DNA of 6,009 nucleotides from Candidatus Sulfopaludibacter sp. SbA3 (GTDB lineage Bacteria > Acidobacteriota > Terriglobia > 20CM-2-55-15), in assembly GCA_945861845.1 (NCBI GenBank), contig CAMAWS010000226.1, forward strand, positions 1-6,009, in the 5' to 3' direction. Below are positions 1 to 6,009 of this stretch, piece after piece. The position numbers and the translations under genes were made by a program. The notes under the pieces were generated by a model. The model had not been told where the DNA came from, did not search any database, and was given only the letters and a program-made list of their open reading frames with translations. The stretch's first letter is position 1, and each line of letters starts with the position of its first letter.

Positions 1-403
1 CCAGAAGACCGGTCGTCAGTTCACCCGAACCAGCGCTATAACCATTGACCTTCAAAATGTAGGTAAGAACGTCGAGGTAGTCGCCGGCAGGCAATGGGTT
101 GGCGCCAGCGGCGCGGCCAGGCGGCATTCTCTCCATGATGAAATTGTGAAATGTATCGAGCATGTCTTCACGCCAGCGTTCAATGAACCGGTTCCCCGTG
201 AGCGCCGGCGCAGAAACACCGTCCAGGGCTTCGCCATGACAAACGCTGCATGCGGCCTTGTATGCGGCTTGGCCACGGGCGGCCTGCGCATCCGAATAAA
301 CGCCGTCCAGTACACTCTTAACGGAGACCTCGGACTGGGCCTCAACTGCCGGTATCCATAACACCAGGGAAATAATGCAGGACACCACTGGTCCTCTGAA
401 CAT
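1..403 (-). CDS. Exported small c-type cytochrome, partial (C-terminus beyond left edge)
   Basis: This is a class I-like cytochrome c that would carry electrons in the periplasm. I translated it by hand from the ATG at 403-401. It is open for 134 codons and leaves the window without a stop. Residues 1-22 form a signal peptide: a short basic start (MFRG), a hydrophobic core about residues 5-19, and a likely cleavage after VEA. The single heme-binding motif CSVCH is at residues 52-56, preceded by the usual RGQAAYKAAC context. Met93 in RMPPG, 37 residues after the heme histidine, is the likely sixth iron ligand. The helix DYLDVLTYIL (108-117) matches the C-terminal helix of the fold, so the cytochrome domain is nearly complete here. 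What follows the edge, a short tail or a fused domain, cannot be seen. There is no strong Shine-Dalgarno. An in-frame GTG lies four codons upstream, but the ATG gives the cleaner signal peptide. A candidate promoter lies 41 bases upstream, so it may be expressed separately from the ankyrin gene. The redox partner is unknown. Confidence 0.87.
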   Translation of the reverse strand, partial: MFRGPVVSCIISLVLWIPAVEAQSEVSVKSVLDGVYSDAQAARGQAAYKAACSVCHGEALDGVSAPALTGNRFIERWREDMLDTFHNFIMERMPPGRAAGANPLPAGDYLDVLTYILKVNGYSAGSGELTTGLL

Positions 404-443
404 AGTTCTTACCACATCTTGAAAGTCTGAAATTCAGGCGTAG

Positions 444-472
444 AGCATATCTAACTATCCGCGGCATCGCAA
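444..472 (-). promoter_or_regulatory. Candidate sigma70-type promoter for the cytochrome c gene
   Basis: On the minus strand, TTGCGA (472-467) is followed after exactly 17 bases by TATGCT (449-444). Each hexamer matches four of six consensus positions. Transcription would start near 437 and give a leader of roughly 34 bases before the ATG at 403. It lies in the 138-base gap after the ankyrin stop codon, the longest non-coding stretch in the window. Matches of this quality arise by chance, so this is a suggestion only. No convincing terminator for the ankyrin gene was found in the same gap. Confidence 0.35.
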
Positions 473-541
473 TTGGACCGCGTCCAGTGCTCAGCGGAAC
501 TGGCTGGGTGCTTCCCGCAGTCTATACAGCATCTATCGACC

Positions 542-2050
542 TTATTGCTGGGAAGCGCCACTAATCGATCTGGGGATTACAGGCTCTTCCAAAACTTCAC
601 TGGGATTGGGGGCGCCTGAGTCGAGGGGTTTGGCTCCCAATTTGAGCAGTAAGTCCATTGTGCTCTCGTACACTCTATTCGCACCATCTCCTCGCGGAGC
701 GCCGCCCGCCGCAATTTTCAACGGTGTGCTTCCCTGCCGGTCTCTCAATTCCAGATTGGCGCCCTTCTCGGCTAGGAATTGAATGATCGCGTTGGCTCCA
801 ATACCTGCTGCGCCATGCAGGGCGGTTCGTCCCCTCGCATTCGCTGCATTGAGGTCGTACCCCAGTTCCGTCGTCATCTTAACCGCCTCCAGGGCTCTCG
901 CCTCCTCCCAGGATGGGCGATCATCAACTCGCCCCACTCCGGCAGCCATCATCAATGCAGTCGATCCATCTTTCGACTTGAGACCAGGATCGGCCCCACC
1001 GCCCAGCAGGATGCGCATGAGATCAACGTCGGCAGCCGCAGCCGCCAGCAAAAACGGTGTCACTCCGACGAGGCTGGTTTGCAGCGCATAAGGAGAGCGA
1101 GAGTAAGGCGGGAAATCTTTCACGATTTGCAGGTTCGGGTTCGCTCGATGCGATAGAAGCGCCTTTACCAATGCCAGCATATTGGGCGGGACGGCCTCGA
1201 AAGGTCTGAAAACAACGGAAACTGAATCGATACCCGCGAATCCTCTGGGCACCGCATAATGCAAAGCAGTAATTCCATAGGCATCCGTCGCGTTCGGATC
1301 CGCTCCATTCTCCAGCAGAAAAAGTGCAACTGCTTCGCGGCCGCTGGCGGTGGCCACCACCAGAGCGGTTCCGTACTGTGGCGTGGCCTCGTTGACATCC
1401 GCACCCGACGCAAGCAGGATCCGGGCGGACTCGAGGTCTCCCTGCTGGCTGGCAAACAGCAGCGCCGTAAAACCACCCTTGGAACGAGCGGCGACATCCG
1501 CTCCGCGCTCAACAAGCGCGCGTACGACCTCCGGGTGTTTCTCAGAAACCGCCCGCATCAGCGCAGTGTGCCCCTGTTGGTTCTCCTTCACATTCGGGTC
1601 CGCTCCGTATGACAGCAGCGCTTGAACCGCCTCGGCGCTGCCTGTGCGGGCGCATATCATGAGCGGCGTTTCCCCGGTCCACCGGGTCGACTTCGGATCA
1701 GCTCCCGCCCTCAACAATCTCTCGACCATAGGAGCGCTACGATTCGTGCAGGCCTGCATGAGCGGCGTCACTCCATAGTCATCGGCCGAGTTGACTTTGG
1801 CGCCACTGCGAATCAGGAGGTCCGCCGTTTCCACATCATCGCGATTTGCAGCCCAGGCTAAGGCAGTCGTACCGTCGCCCTGTGCAGCATTTACATTCGC
1901 ACCCTGCTCGATAAGCAGACGCGCCGCTGCGCGATCTCTATTCTTGATCGCATTCACGAGACGGAGATCGTCTTCCACAGCAGCGAAGCTGGTAACCGAA
2001 AACAGGAGCGTCAGCCACCAGCCGACCCCAATTGTATGTTTTGACCGCAT
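542..2050 (-). CDS. Exported ankyrin-repeat protein (about 12 repeats)
   Basis: A 502-residue protein, almost entirely ankyrin repeats, which normally form a curved protein-binding scaffold. Residues 1-23 are a Sec signal peptide: basic MRSK, a hydrophobic core WWLTLLFSVTSF, and likely cleavage at SFA/AVED. It is therefore probably periplasmic or secreted. Repeats start at about residues 27, 58, 91, 124, 159, 192, 226, 258, 329, 361, 406 and 439. Typical signatures are DGTTALAWAA, GETPLMICA, GHTALMRAV, GITALHYAV and GRTALHGAA, each followed by a hydrophobic helix and a GADPN-like turn. Regular spacing is broken by insertions after residue 267, around 307-328, and around 370-395. The last about 30 residues are proline- and serine-rich and lack repeats. 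The ATG at 2050 is the only start that keeps the signal peptide. Its ribosome site is weak (AAGAGA about 6 bases upstream). It lies 54 bases after the DUF1552 stop, with a hairpin between. Secreted ankyrin proteins next to DUF1592/DUF1552 genes are a recurring arrangement. The binding partner is unknown. Confidence 0.93.
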   Translation of the reverse strand: MRSKHTIGVGWWLTLLFSVTSFAAVEDDLRLVNAIKNRDRAAARLLIEQGANVNAAQGDGTTALAWAANRDDVETADLLIRSGAKVNSADDYGVTPLMQACTNRSAPMVERLLRAGADPKSTRWTGETPLMICARTGSAEAVQALLSYGADPNVKENQQGHTALMRAVSEKHPEVVRALVERGADVAARSKGGFTALLFASQQGDLESARILLASGADVNEATPQYGTALVVATASGREAVALFLLENGADPNATDAYGITALHYAVPRGFAGIDSVSVVFRPFEAVPPNMLALVKALLSHRANPNLQIVKDFPPYSRSPYALQTSLVGVTPFLLAAAAADVDLMRILLGGGADPGLKSKDGSTALMMAAGVGRVDDRPSWEEARALEAVKMTTELGYDLNAANARGRTALHGAAGIGANAIIQFLAEKGANLELRDRQGSTPLKIAAGGAPRGDGANRVYESTMDLLLKLGAKPLDSGAPNPSEVLEEPVIPRSISGASQQ

Positions 2051-2066
2051 GGTTTATCTCTTATGG

Positions 2067-2103
2067 AAAATTGCAATGCGGCCGAGACAATCGGCCGCAT
2101 TGC
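2067..2103 (-). terminator. Intrinsic terminator or attenuator-like hairpin
   Basis: A perfect 13-base inverted repeat (GCAATGCGGCCGA at 2073-2085 and its reverse complement at 2091-2103) encloses a 5-base loop. Read on the minus strand, the stem starts one base after the DUF1552 TAG stop and is followed by AATTTT, then CC. The GC-rich stem followed by four Us after two As resembles a rho-independent terminator with a short U-tract. On the plus strand no T-run follows, so it acts, if at all, in the direction of the gene cluster. The ankyrin ATG is only 22 bases beyond the stem, so termination here would sharply lower ankyrin expression unless readthrough occurs. It could instead protect the 3' end of the upstream message. 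Confidence 0.7.
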
Positions 2104-2104
2104 G

Positions 2105-3490
2105 CTACAGGGCGAGGAGATCGAGCTTTCCGTTACTGTCCCCGAAGTTTTCGACGGGAATTCCCAATTTGTCCAGCAAGGTCAATTGGAAATTAGCGAG
2201 CGGCGTATCCTTTGGATACTTGATATGGCGTCCTCCCCGGATCTGGCCCGCTCCTCCTCCGGCTATTAGAAGAGGCAGGTCGATCACGGAATGACCATTG
2301 GCCTCGCTGATACCGCTTCCGTAGGTGACTATCAAGTGATCCAACAAAGAGCCATCCCCGTCAGGCGTCGATTGCAGCTTGTCCAGGTAGTAAGCGAACG
2401 CCTTGGATTGCAGCGCTTCGATCCGGACTACTTTTTCGATCTTCTGGCGATCCCCTCCGTGGTGCGTCAACGGGTGGTGCGCGTCGGGGATTCCGATCTC
2501 AGGATAAGGCCGCTCGGTCTTTTCGCGGCCTACCATGAAAGTGATCATGCGGGTGAGGTCGGCCTGAAAGGCCAGGATCTGCAAGTCGTACATCAGCTTG
2601 GCATGATCTTCGAAGGTGCCGGGGACGCCGCCAGGCCGTTCCATCGACGGCAACTCTCGAGAGCTTTGCTGCTCGGCGACCTGGATGCGCCGTTCGATGT
2701 CACGAACGGAATCGAGATACTCGGAAATCTTGGTGCGATCCCTCGGACCGAGCACCCTGAGAAGGTCATCCGTTGCCTCTCGCAACGAATCAAGGATGCT
2801 GTTGTTCCTGCGGAGTACAGCTCGCTGCTCTGCAGCGGCGGTGCTCCCCACGTCGCCAAACAAGCGCTCGAAGACTCTACGCGGATTCGTTTCCATGGGT
2901 ATGGGCGACGTCGGGGTGCGCCAGCACAATGTATTGACGTAGGCGCAACTCCAGCCCTTCTCGCAAGCGCCTATAATCCCGGCGGAATCCAATCCGATTT
3001 CGAGTGATGCCAATTGAGTGTGTTTGCCGAATTCTTTCCCGATGATCTGGTCCAGGGAAATTCCATTCTGGATGTCCGCACCGTCGGTCCACTTCGGATG
3101 AACGCCCGTCAGGTATGCACCGCAGGGACGCTCGTGTACCCCGACCTCTTCCCCAGGCCATGCCTTGGCGATATTCAGGTTCAGTCCGGAGAGAACCAGT
3201 AAACGGTCCTTGAATGGTGCGAACGGTTGCAGAAGAAGCGGCAATTCAAAATCGGCGCCCACCGTTTTCGGCGTCCATCGATCCATGATCCTCCCGTTCG
3301 GAACATAGACAATGGATAAGCGCTTGACCGGTTTAACCTGAGCTCCTAACGCGGGAATCATTCCATCCAGTAGTGGTAAAGCCATCGCCGTTCCGAGGCC
3401 TCGCAGGAATGTTCGGCGCGGAATGGCTTTTTTGAATATCATCATTACTCGATCGTTGCGCCCTTTCGGGCTTACATTCGCTCCGCTCAT
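2105..3490 (-). CDS. Tat-exported DUF1552 (HXXSHH family) protein
   Basis: A 461-residue member of the DUF1552 family (Pfam HXXSHH), of unknown biochemical function and typically encoded beside DUF1592 cytochromes. A twin-arginine signal is clear: PRRTFLRG with the arginine pair at residues 25-26, a hydrophobic stretch to about 46, and possible cleavage after ALGA at 50. Export of a folded, perhaps cofactor-bearing, protein is therefore likely. The body begins with the family-like RLSIVYVPNG (57-66) and runs to the end. The signature histidine cluster is HHPLTHH at 338-344, with Thr342 where the family name has Ser. Other recognisable stretches are IVTYGSGISEANGHS (387-401) and LPLLIAGGGAG (405-415), which recall alkaline-phosphatase-like enzymes such as the DUF1501 relatives; this link is inference. 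The ATG at 3490 overlaps the upstream TGA and has AGGAGGT 10 bases ahead. The ATGs at 3445 and 3442 would put the arginine pair nearer the N-terminus but lack a well-spaced ribosome site. Length and domain look complete. Confidence 0.94.
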   Translation of the reverse strand: MSGANVSPKGRNDRVMMIFKKAIPRRTFLRGLGTAMALPLLDGMIPALGAQVKPVKRLSIVYVPNGRIMDRWTPKTVGADFELPLLLQPFAPFKDRLLVLSGLNLNIAKAWPGEEVGVHERPCGAYLTGVHPKWTDGADIQNGISLDQIIGKEFGKHTQLASLEIGLDSAGIIGACEKGWSCAYVNTLCWRTPTSPIPMETNPRRVFERLFGDVGSTAAAEQRAVLRRNNSILDSLREATDDLLRVLGPRDRTKISEYLDSVRDIERRIQVAEQQSSRELPSMERPGGVPGTFEDHAKLMYDLQILAFQADLTRMITFMVGREKTERPYPEIGIPDAHHPLTHHGGDRQKIEKVVRIEALQSKAFAYYLDKLQSTPDGDGSLLDHLIVTYGSGISEANGHSVIDLPLLIAGGGAGQIRGGRHIKYPKDTPLANFQLTLLDKLGIPVENFGDSNGKLDLLAL

Positions 3491-5934
3491 GGCTCCTGCG
3501 ACCTCCTCATCTGAAATGGCATGCTCCTGATTGTCCCCAAAACCAACGCCGACCAGCGGTAGTCTTCTCGCGCGGCTTCCCGCACGATCTTGCGAATGGC
3601 CGGCGCATCATAGTACTCCACTCCCCGGCCCAAAGCGTATGTAAGCATTCTTTCGGTGACCGTGGTGACGAACTCTTCGGGCCGGCTCAACAACACGTTT
3701 CGAAGCCCGGACGGACCATCGAGTTGCGTGCCATCCGGCAGTACTCCGGATGAATCGACGGGTACGTTCGCTTCAGTGGTGCGCCATCGACCGATCGCAT
3801 CAAAGTTTTCGAGCGCGAAACCCAGGGGATCCATCGCTGCGTGGCAACTGGCGCAGGCGGGATTCTTGCGATGCTTCTCCATGAGCTGGCGCAAAGGCAA
3901 CGGCTGGCCGGCGGTTTCGCTGTTTTCCAAGGGAGGAACGTTGGGTGGCGGTGGCGGTGGCGGCGACCCAAGAATATTTTCCTTCAGCCACTTTCCCCGC
4001 AAAACGACAGACGTCCGGTTGGCATATGAAGTAACCGTCAGCAGGCTGCCATGGCCCAGCAGTCCGCGGCGTGCGTCAAATGCCGGGTCAAGCGTCACAC
4101 GCCGGAAATGGCTGCCGTAAACATTCGGAACTCCGTAGTGCCGCGCCAGGCGCTCGTTGAGAAACGTATAGTTTGCGTCTAAAAGCCTCATGACGCTTTG
4201 ATCCGCGCGCAGCGTGCTTTCAATGAAAAGCTCCGTCTCCTGGAGGAATGCTTCCCGCAGGTTTTCATCGAAGTCTTCGAAAAGCTTTGGATCCGGCGTC
4301 TTCGCACGGAGATTGCGCAGGTATAACCACTGCTCGGCGAAATTTGTAACCAGGGTCCTCGAACGGGAGTCGGCGAGCATACGCCGAACCTGCTGCTCCA
4401 AAACCACAGGATCCCTGAGCTTTCCACTCTCGGCCAAATCCAATAGCTGATCGTCCGGTATGCTGCTCCACAGGAAGAACGACAAGCGGGAGGCCAGTTC
4501 CAGATCACTGATGCGGTATGCGGTGCCCGGCGCCAGATTTGCCGGGTCCCGTTCTATCCGGAACAGAAACTCCGGGCCGGCCAATATTCTTTCCAGGGCC
4601 GCCTGAATTCCAGCCTCAAAGCCTACCTCGTTTCGCTCGGCCTGATAAACGCGGAGGACGGTTTGGATGTCTTTATCCGTCACGGGCCGGCGATAAGCGC
4701 GCCGTGCCAGGGTCGAAAGTATCTTCCTGGCGCAGGGATCCTCGTCGGCAATGCCTGTGGGACGGCACACAAAAATCTTCTGGCGGGTAAGCGTGTCTCC
4801 AAGACCTCTTCCGTTATAGGGCCCGGTAATCACGATATTGTCGATGGCAGGCTCGCCACCTTTATACTGAACCATCTCAAACTGCGTCATACGGGGCCGA
4901 GACACACCTTCGGGCACTGAGTTATTCTTCAGGAACGTGACGCCGACCAGCCGCGTGCCCGCCTTCGCCTGAAAGCGCACTTCCAGGGGCTCCTCGGCTC
5001 CACCGTACTCGTACGCTTCGCTTGCGGGATCTCCTATTCGAGCTGCCTGTGAAAAAGGAGGTCCCGGGGTGCCCTTGAGTTCGTCGCCTCCGCCCACAAT
5101 CAATACCTTGACTCTTTCGCCATCCAGCCGGAAGTCGAGTTGATGTGGCTCTGCAAGCCCGCGAATGTAGTGCCTGGAATTCCTTTGCAGGAAGACCCTG
5201 ATCGTGTATTCGCCGTCGAGAGGAAAGTGATGGCGCACTGCTATTCCGCCACGCGAGCCAAACGGCAGGTCATCACTCATCCGATCCTCTTGCACGAGAA
5301 ATTTATGGATCTCATACTTCTCGGAAAATGGACGGACTTCGGGTTCTCCGATTGCCTGGCGGCTGATCTTGCGCGCCGCATACATATATCTTTCCATCAA
5401 TACCGGCGTCACTGAAAGGGCCTCACCAATGTTGTCGAACCCATGGTTCACTTCGTCAATCGGAAGCAGCGATTCAGCATCGATGTCGACTGCAAGCAAG
5501 TCGCGGATTGCGTTGGTGTATTCAGCGCGGTTGAGGCGATGGATGGCGGGCCTGCCTGGATTTGGGTTGGCTGCTGACGCGCGGTCGAGTTGTCCTTCCA
5601 GGTAGGCGACCAGGGAATCATGGCTGGCCTTGTCCGGCCGCCGTGCGCCCGCGGGAGGCATTGCGCCTGTCCGAAGCTTTTGCGCCACCTTTTCCCATAA
5701 CGCCGCACCTTCGCCGACATTCTCGATATTCGCCTTGTCAAGCATCAGTCCTGCGATAGCGGATCGCTGATTGTGGCAGGTGACGCAGTAGCGGTCGAGA
5801 AGCGTTCGATTTGCTGAGGATGGCGCCGGAGCGCCGTTCGTGACCGGTGGAGCAGGATTTGAAGATTGCAGACTCACGGCCGGCGCGGAGCTCGCCAGCA
5901 GGATTCCCACCCACGCCAAAATCATCTTTATCAT
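3487..5934 (-). CDS. Exported DUF1592/DUF1588 planctomycete-type cytochrome c protein, two heme motifs
   Basis: An 815-residue exported multidomain protein, likely a periplasmic di-heme redox protein of unknown substrate. Residues 1-19 form a Sec signal peptide (likely cleavage APA/VS). The domains I recognise, in order, are: PSCyt1 at about 45-105 with heme motif CVTCH (50-54) and candidate ligand Met92 in AMPP; DUF1587 at about 130-195 (HRLNRAEYTNAIRDLL); a beta-rich region at about 205-360 that resembles a carbohydrate-binding-type sandwich; DUF1595 at about 398-460 (RRAYRRPVTDKD); DUF1592 at about 473-600 (ASRLSFFLWSSIPDD); DUF1588/PSCyt3 at about 619-718 with GRWxxT-like end and second heme motif CASCH (694-698) in NPACASCHAAMDPLGFALENFD; and DUF1585 at about 733-807. 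A run of seven prolines (658-664) precedes NVPPL, as is usual in the family. The start at 5934 is chosen because TGGAG lies 5 bases upstream; the ATG three codons later is spaced less well. Its TGA overlaps the DUF1552 ATG. No broken domain or missing heme cysteine is seen. Confidence 0.95.
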   Translation of the reverse strand: MIKMILAWVGILLASSAPAVSLQSSNPAPPVTNGAPAPSSANRTLLDRYCVTCHNQRSAIAGLMLDKANIENVGEGAALWEKVAQKLRTGAMPPAGARRPDKASHDSLVAYLEGQLDRASAANPNPGRPAIHRLNRAEYTNAIRDLLAVDIDAESLLPIDEVNHGFDNIGEALSVTPVLMERYMYAARKISRQAIGEPEVRPFSEKYEIHKFLVQEDRMSDDLPFGSRGGIAVRHHFPLDGEYTIRVFLQRNSRHYIRGLAEPHQLDFRLDGERVKVLIVGGGDELKGTPGPPFSQAARIGDPASEAYEYGGAEEPLEVRFQAKAGTRLVGVTFLKNNSVPEGVSRPRMTQFEMVQYKGGEPAIDNIVITGPYNGRGLGDTLTRQKIFVCRPTGIADEDPCARKILSTLARRAYRRPVTDKDIQTVLRVYQAERNEVGFEAGIQAALERILAGPEFLFRIERDPANLAPGTAYRISDLELASRLSFFLWSSIPDDQLLDLAESGKLRDPVVLEQQVRRMLADSRSRTLVTNFAEQWLYLRNLRAKTPDPKLFEDFDENLREAFLQETELFIESTLRADQSVMRLLDANYTFLNERLARHYGVPNVYGSHFRRVTLDPAFDARRGLLGHGSLLTVTSYANRTSVVLRGKWLKENILGSPPPPPPPNVPPLENSETAGQPLPLRQLMEKHRKNPACASCHAAMDPLGFALENFDAIGRWRTTEANVPVDSSGVLPDGTQLDGPSGLRNVLLSRPEEFVTTVTERMLTYALGRGVEYYDAPAIRKIVREAAREDYRWSALVLGTIRSMPFQMRRSQEP
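3501..3507 (-). promoter_or_regulatory. Ribosome binding site inside the DUF1592 gene for DUF1552
   Basis: The minus strand reads AGGAGGT, a full anti-Shine-Dalgarno match, 10 bases before the ATG at 3490. It encodes the Arg-Arg near the C-terminus (MRRSQEP) of the upstream protein. Together with the ATGA stop-start overlap it decides the DUF1552 start and points to translational coupling. Confidence 0.75.
3944..3961. repeat. Three tandem GGTGGC hexamers (polyproline codons)
   Basis: Three exact copies of GGTGGC on the plus strand, followed by a further GGC. On the coding strand these are alternating CCG and CCA codons in the seven-proline run (residues 658-664) of the DUF1592 protein. It is a coding microsatellite and could change length by slippage in steps of two prolines. 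The proline run itself is a usual family feature. Confidence 0.8.
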
Positions 5935-5959
5935 GAAAACTCCAGAAAAGCTTGGCGTG

Positions 5960-5988
5960 AAACTATCTTATGGCATGAACCGTGTCAA
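5960..5988 (-). promoter_or_regulatory. Candidate promoter of the cluster
   Basis: On the minus strand a perfect TTGACA (5988-5983) lies 49 bases before the ATG of the DUF1592 gene. The -10 is poor: TAGTTT (5965-5960) has 17-base spacing and three of six matches, while GATAGT (5967-5962) has four of six but only 15-base spacing. Either would give a leader of about 20 bases carrying the TGGAG ribosome site at 5944-5940. The perfect -35 and the position make it plausible, but the window ends 21 bases upstream, so operator sites and any upstream gene are out of view. Confidence 0.4.
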
Positions 5989-6009
5989 GGACGGCGCCTT
6001 TAAGACTCG

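Noticed and set aside
52..345. A 97-codon minus-strand open frame near the left edge
   Set aside because: It is out of frame with the cytochrome c that begins at 403; that frame carries the signal peptide, CSVCH and the Met ligand, while this one has no recognisable features.
377..379. Cys9 of the small cytochrome as a lipoprotein cysteine
   Set aside because: The preceding residues (PVVS) do not fit a lipobox and the cysteine sits at the start of the hydrophobic core; ordinary cleavage after VEA at residue 22 fits better.
473..541. Possible terminator after the ankyrin gene (CCAGT/ACTGG and GGAC/GTCC short inverted repeats)
   Set aside because: The stems are four to five bases with no T-run, too weak to call.
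2291..3007. A 238-codon open frame on the plus strand
   Set aside because: It lies wholly antisense within the DUF1552 gene, whose protein has clear family motifs along its length. The plus-strand translation has no recognisable motif or signal and no convincing ribosome site.
3460..3471. GCCC-GAAA-GGGC mini-hairpin (minus strand) just after the DUF1552 start
   Set aside because: The stem is only four base pairs, has no T-run and lies inside codons for residues 7-10. A structural role is possible but cannot be told from chance.
3656..4120. A 154-codon plus-strand open frame containing a glycine run
   Set aside because: It is antisense to the DUF1588 region; the glycine run is only the complement of the polyproline codons.
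1..6009. Defence system, phage or transposon content
   Set aside because: No transposase, integrase, nuclease, direct-repeat array or tRNA is visible. The ankyrin protein has a signal peptide and redox-gene neighbours, so an effector or toxin reading is not supported.

Overview
The window is a compact, leftward-transcribed (minus-strand) gene cluster. The sequence is moderately GC-rich by eye. All four supported genes encode proteins with export signals. In transcription order they are: an 815-residue planctomycete-type cytochrome c protein (DUF1587/DUF1592/DUF1588/DUF1585 architecture, 5934-3487), a 461-residue Tat-exported DUF1552 (HXXSHH family) protein (3490-2105), a 502-residue secreted ankyrin-repeat protein (2050-542), and the first 134 residues of a small c-type cytochrome that runs off the left edge (403-1).

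DUF1592-DUF1552 pairs followed by an exported ankyrin protein and small cytochromes are, from general knowledge, common in Acidobacteriota (Bryobacter/Solibacter and Vicinamibacteria relatives). They also occur in some Planctomycetota, Verrucomicrobiota and Gammaproteobacteria. Acidobacteriota is the best guess, but no marker gene in the window proves it. There are no tRNA, rRNA, mobile-element or CRISPR signals.

Layout: 5935-6009 holds a candidate promoter (perfect TTGACA -35, weak -10) and a Shine-Dalgarno for the first gene. The first two genes overlap by ATGA, and a perfect AGGAGGT lies inside the end of the upstream gene, so they are very likely translationally coupled. Directly after the DUF1552 stop is a perfect 13-bp inverted repeat followed by four Us. 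It looks like an intrinsic terminator or attenuator and sits only 22 bases before the ankyrin ATG. The 138-base gap between the ankyrin gene and the cytochrome gene holds a candidate sigma70-type promoter and nothing else recognisable. The plus strand appears to carry no gene.

Inferred joint role: the DUF1592 protein has two c-type heme motifs, the DUF1552 protein has a twin-arginine signal and a histidine cluster (suggesting a folded, possibly metal-bearing enzyme), and the last gene is another heme protein. Together they look like a periplasmic redox or degradative module of unknown substrate, with the ankyrin protein as a possible extracytoplasmic scaffold. The function of this module is not established.
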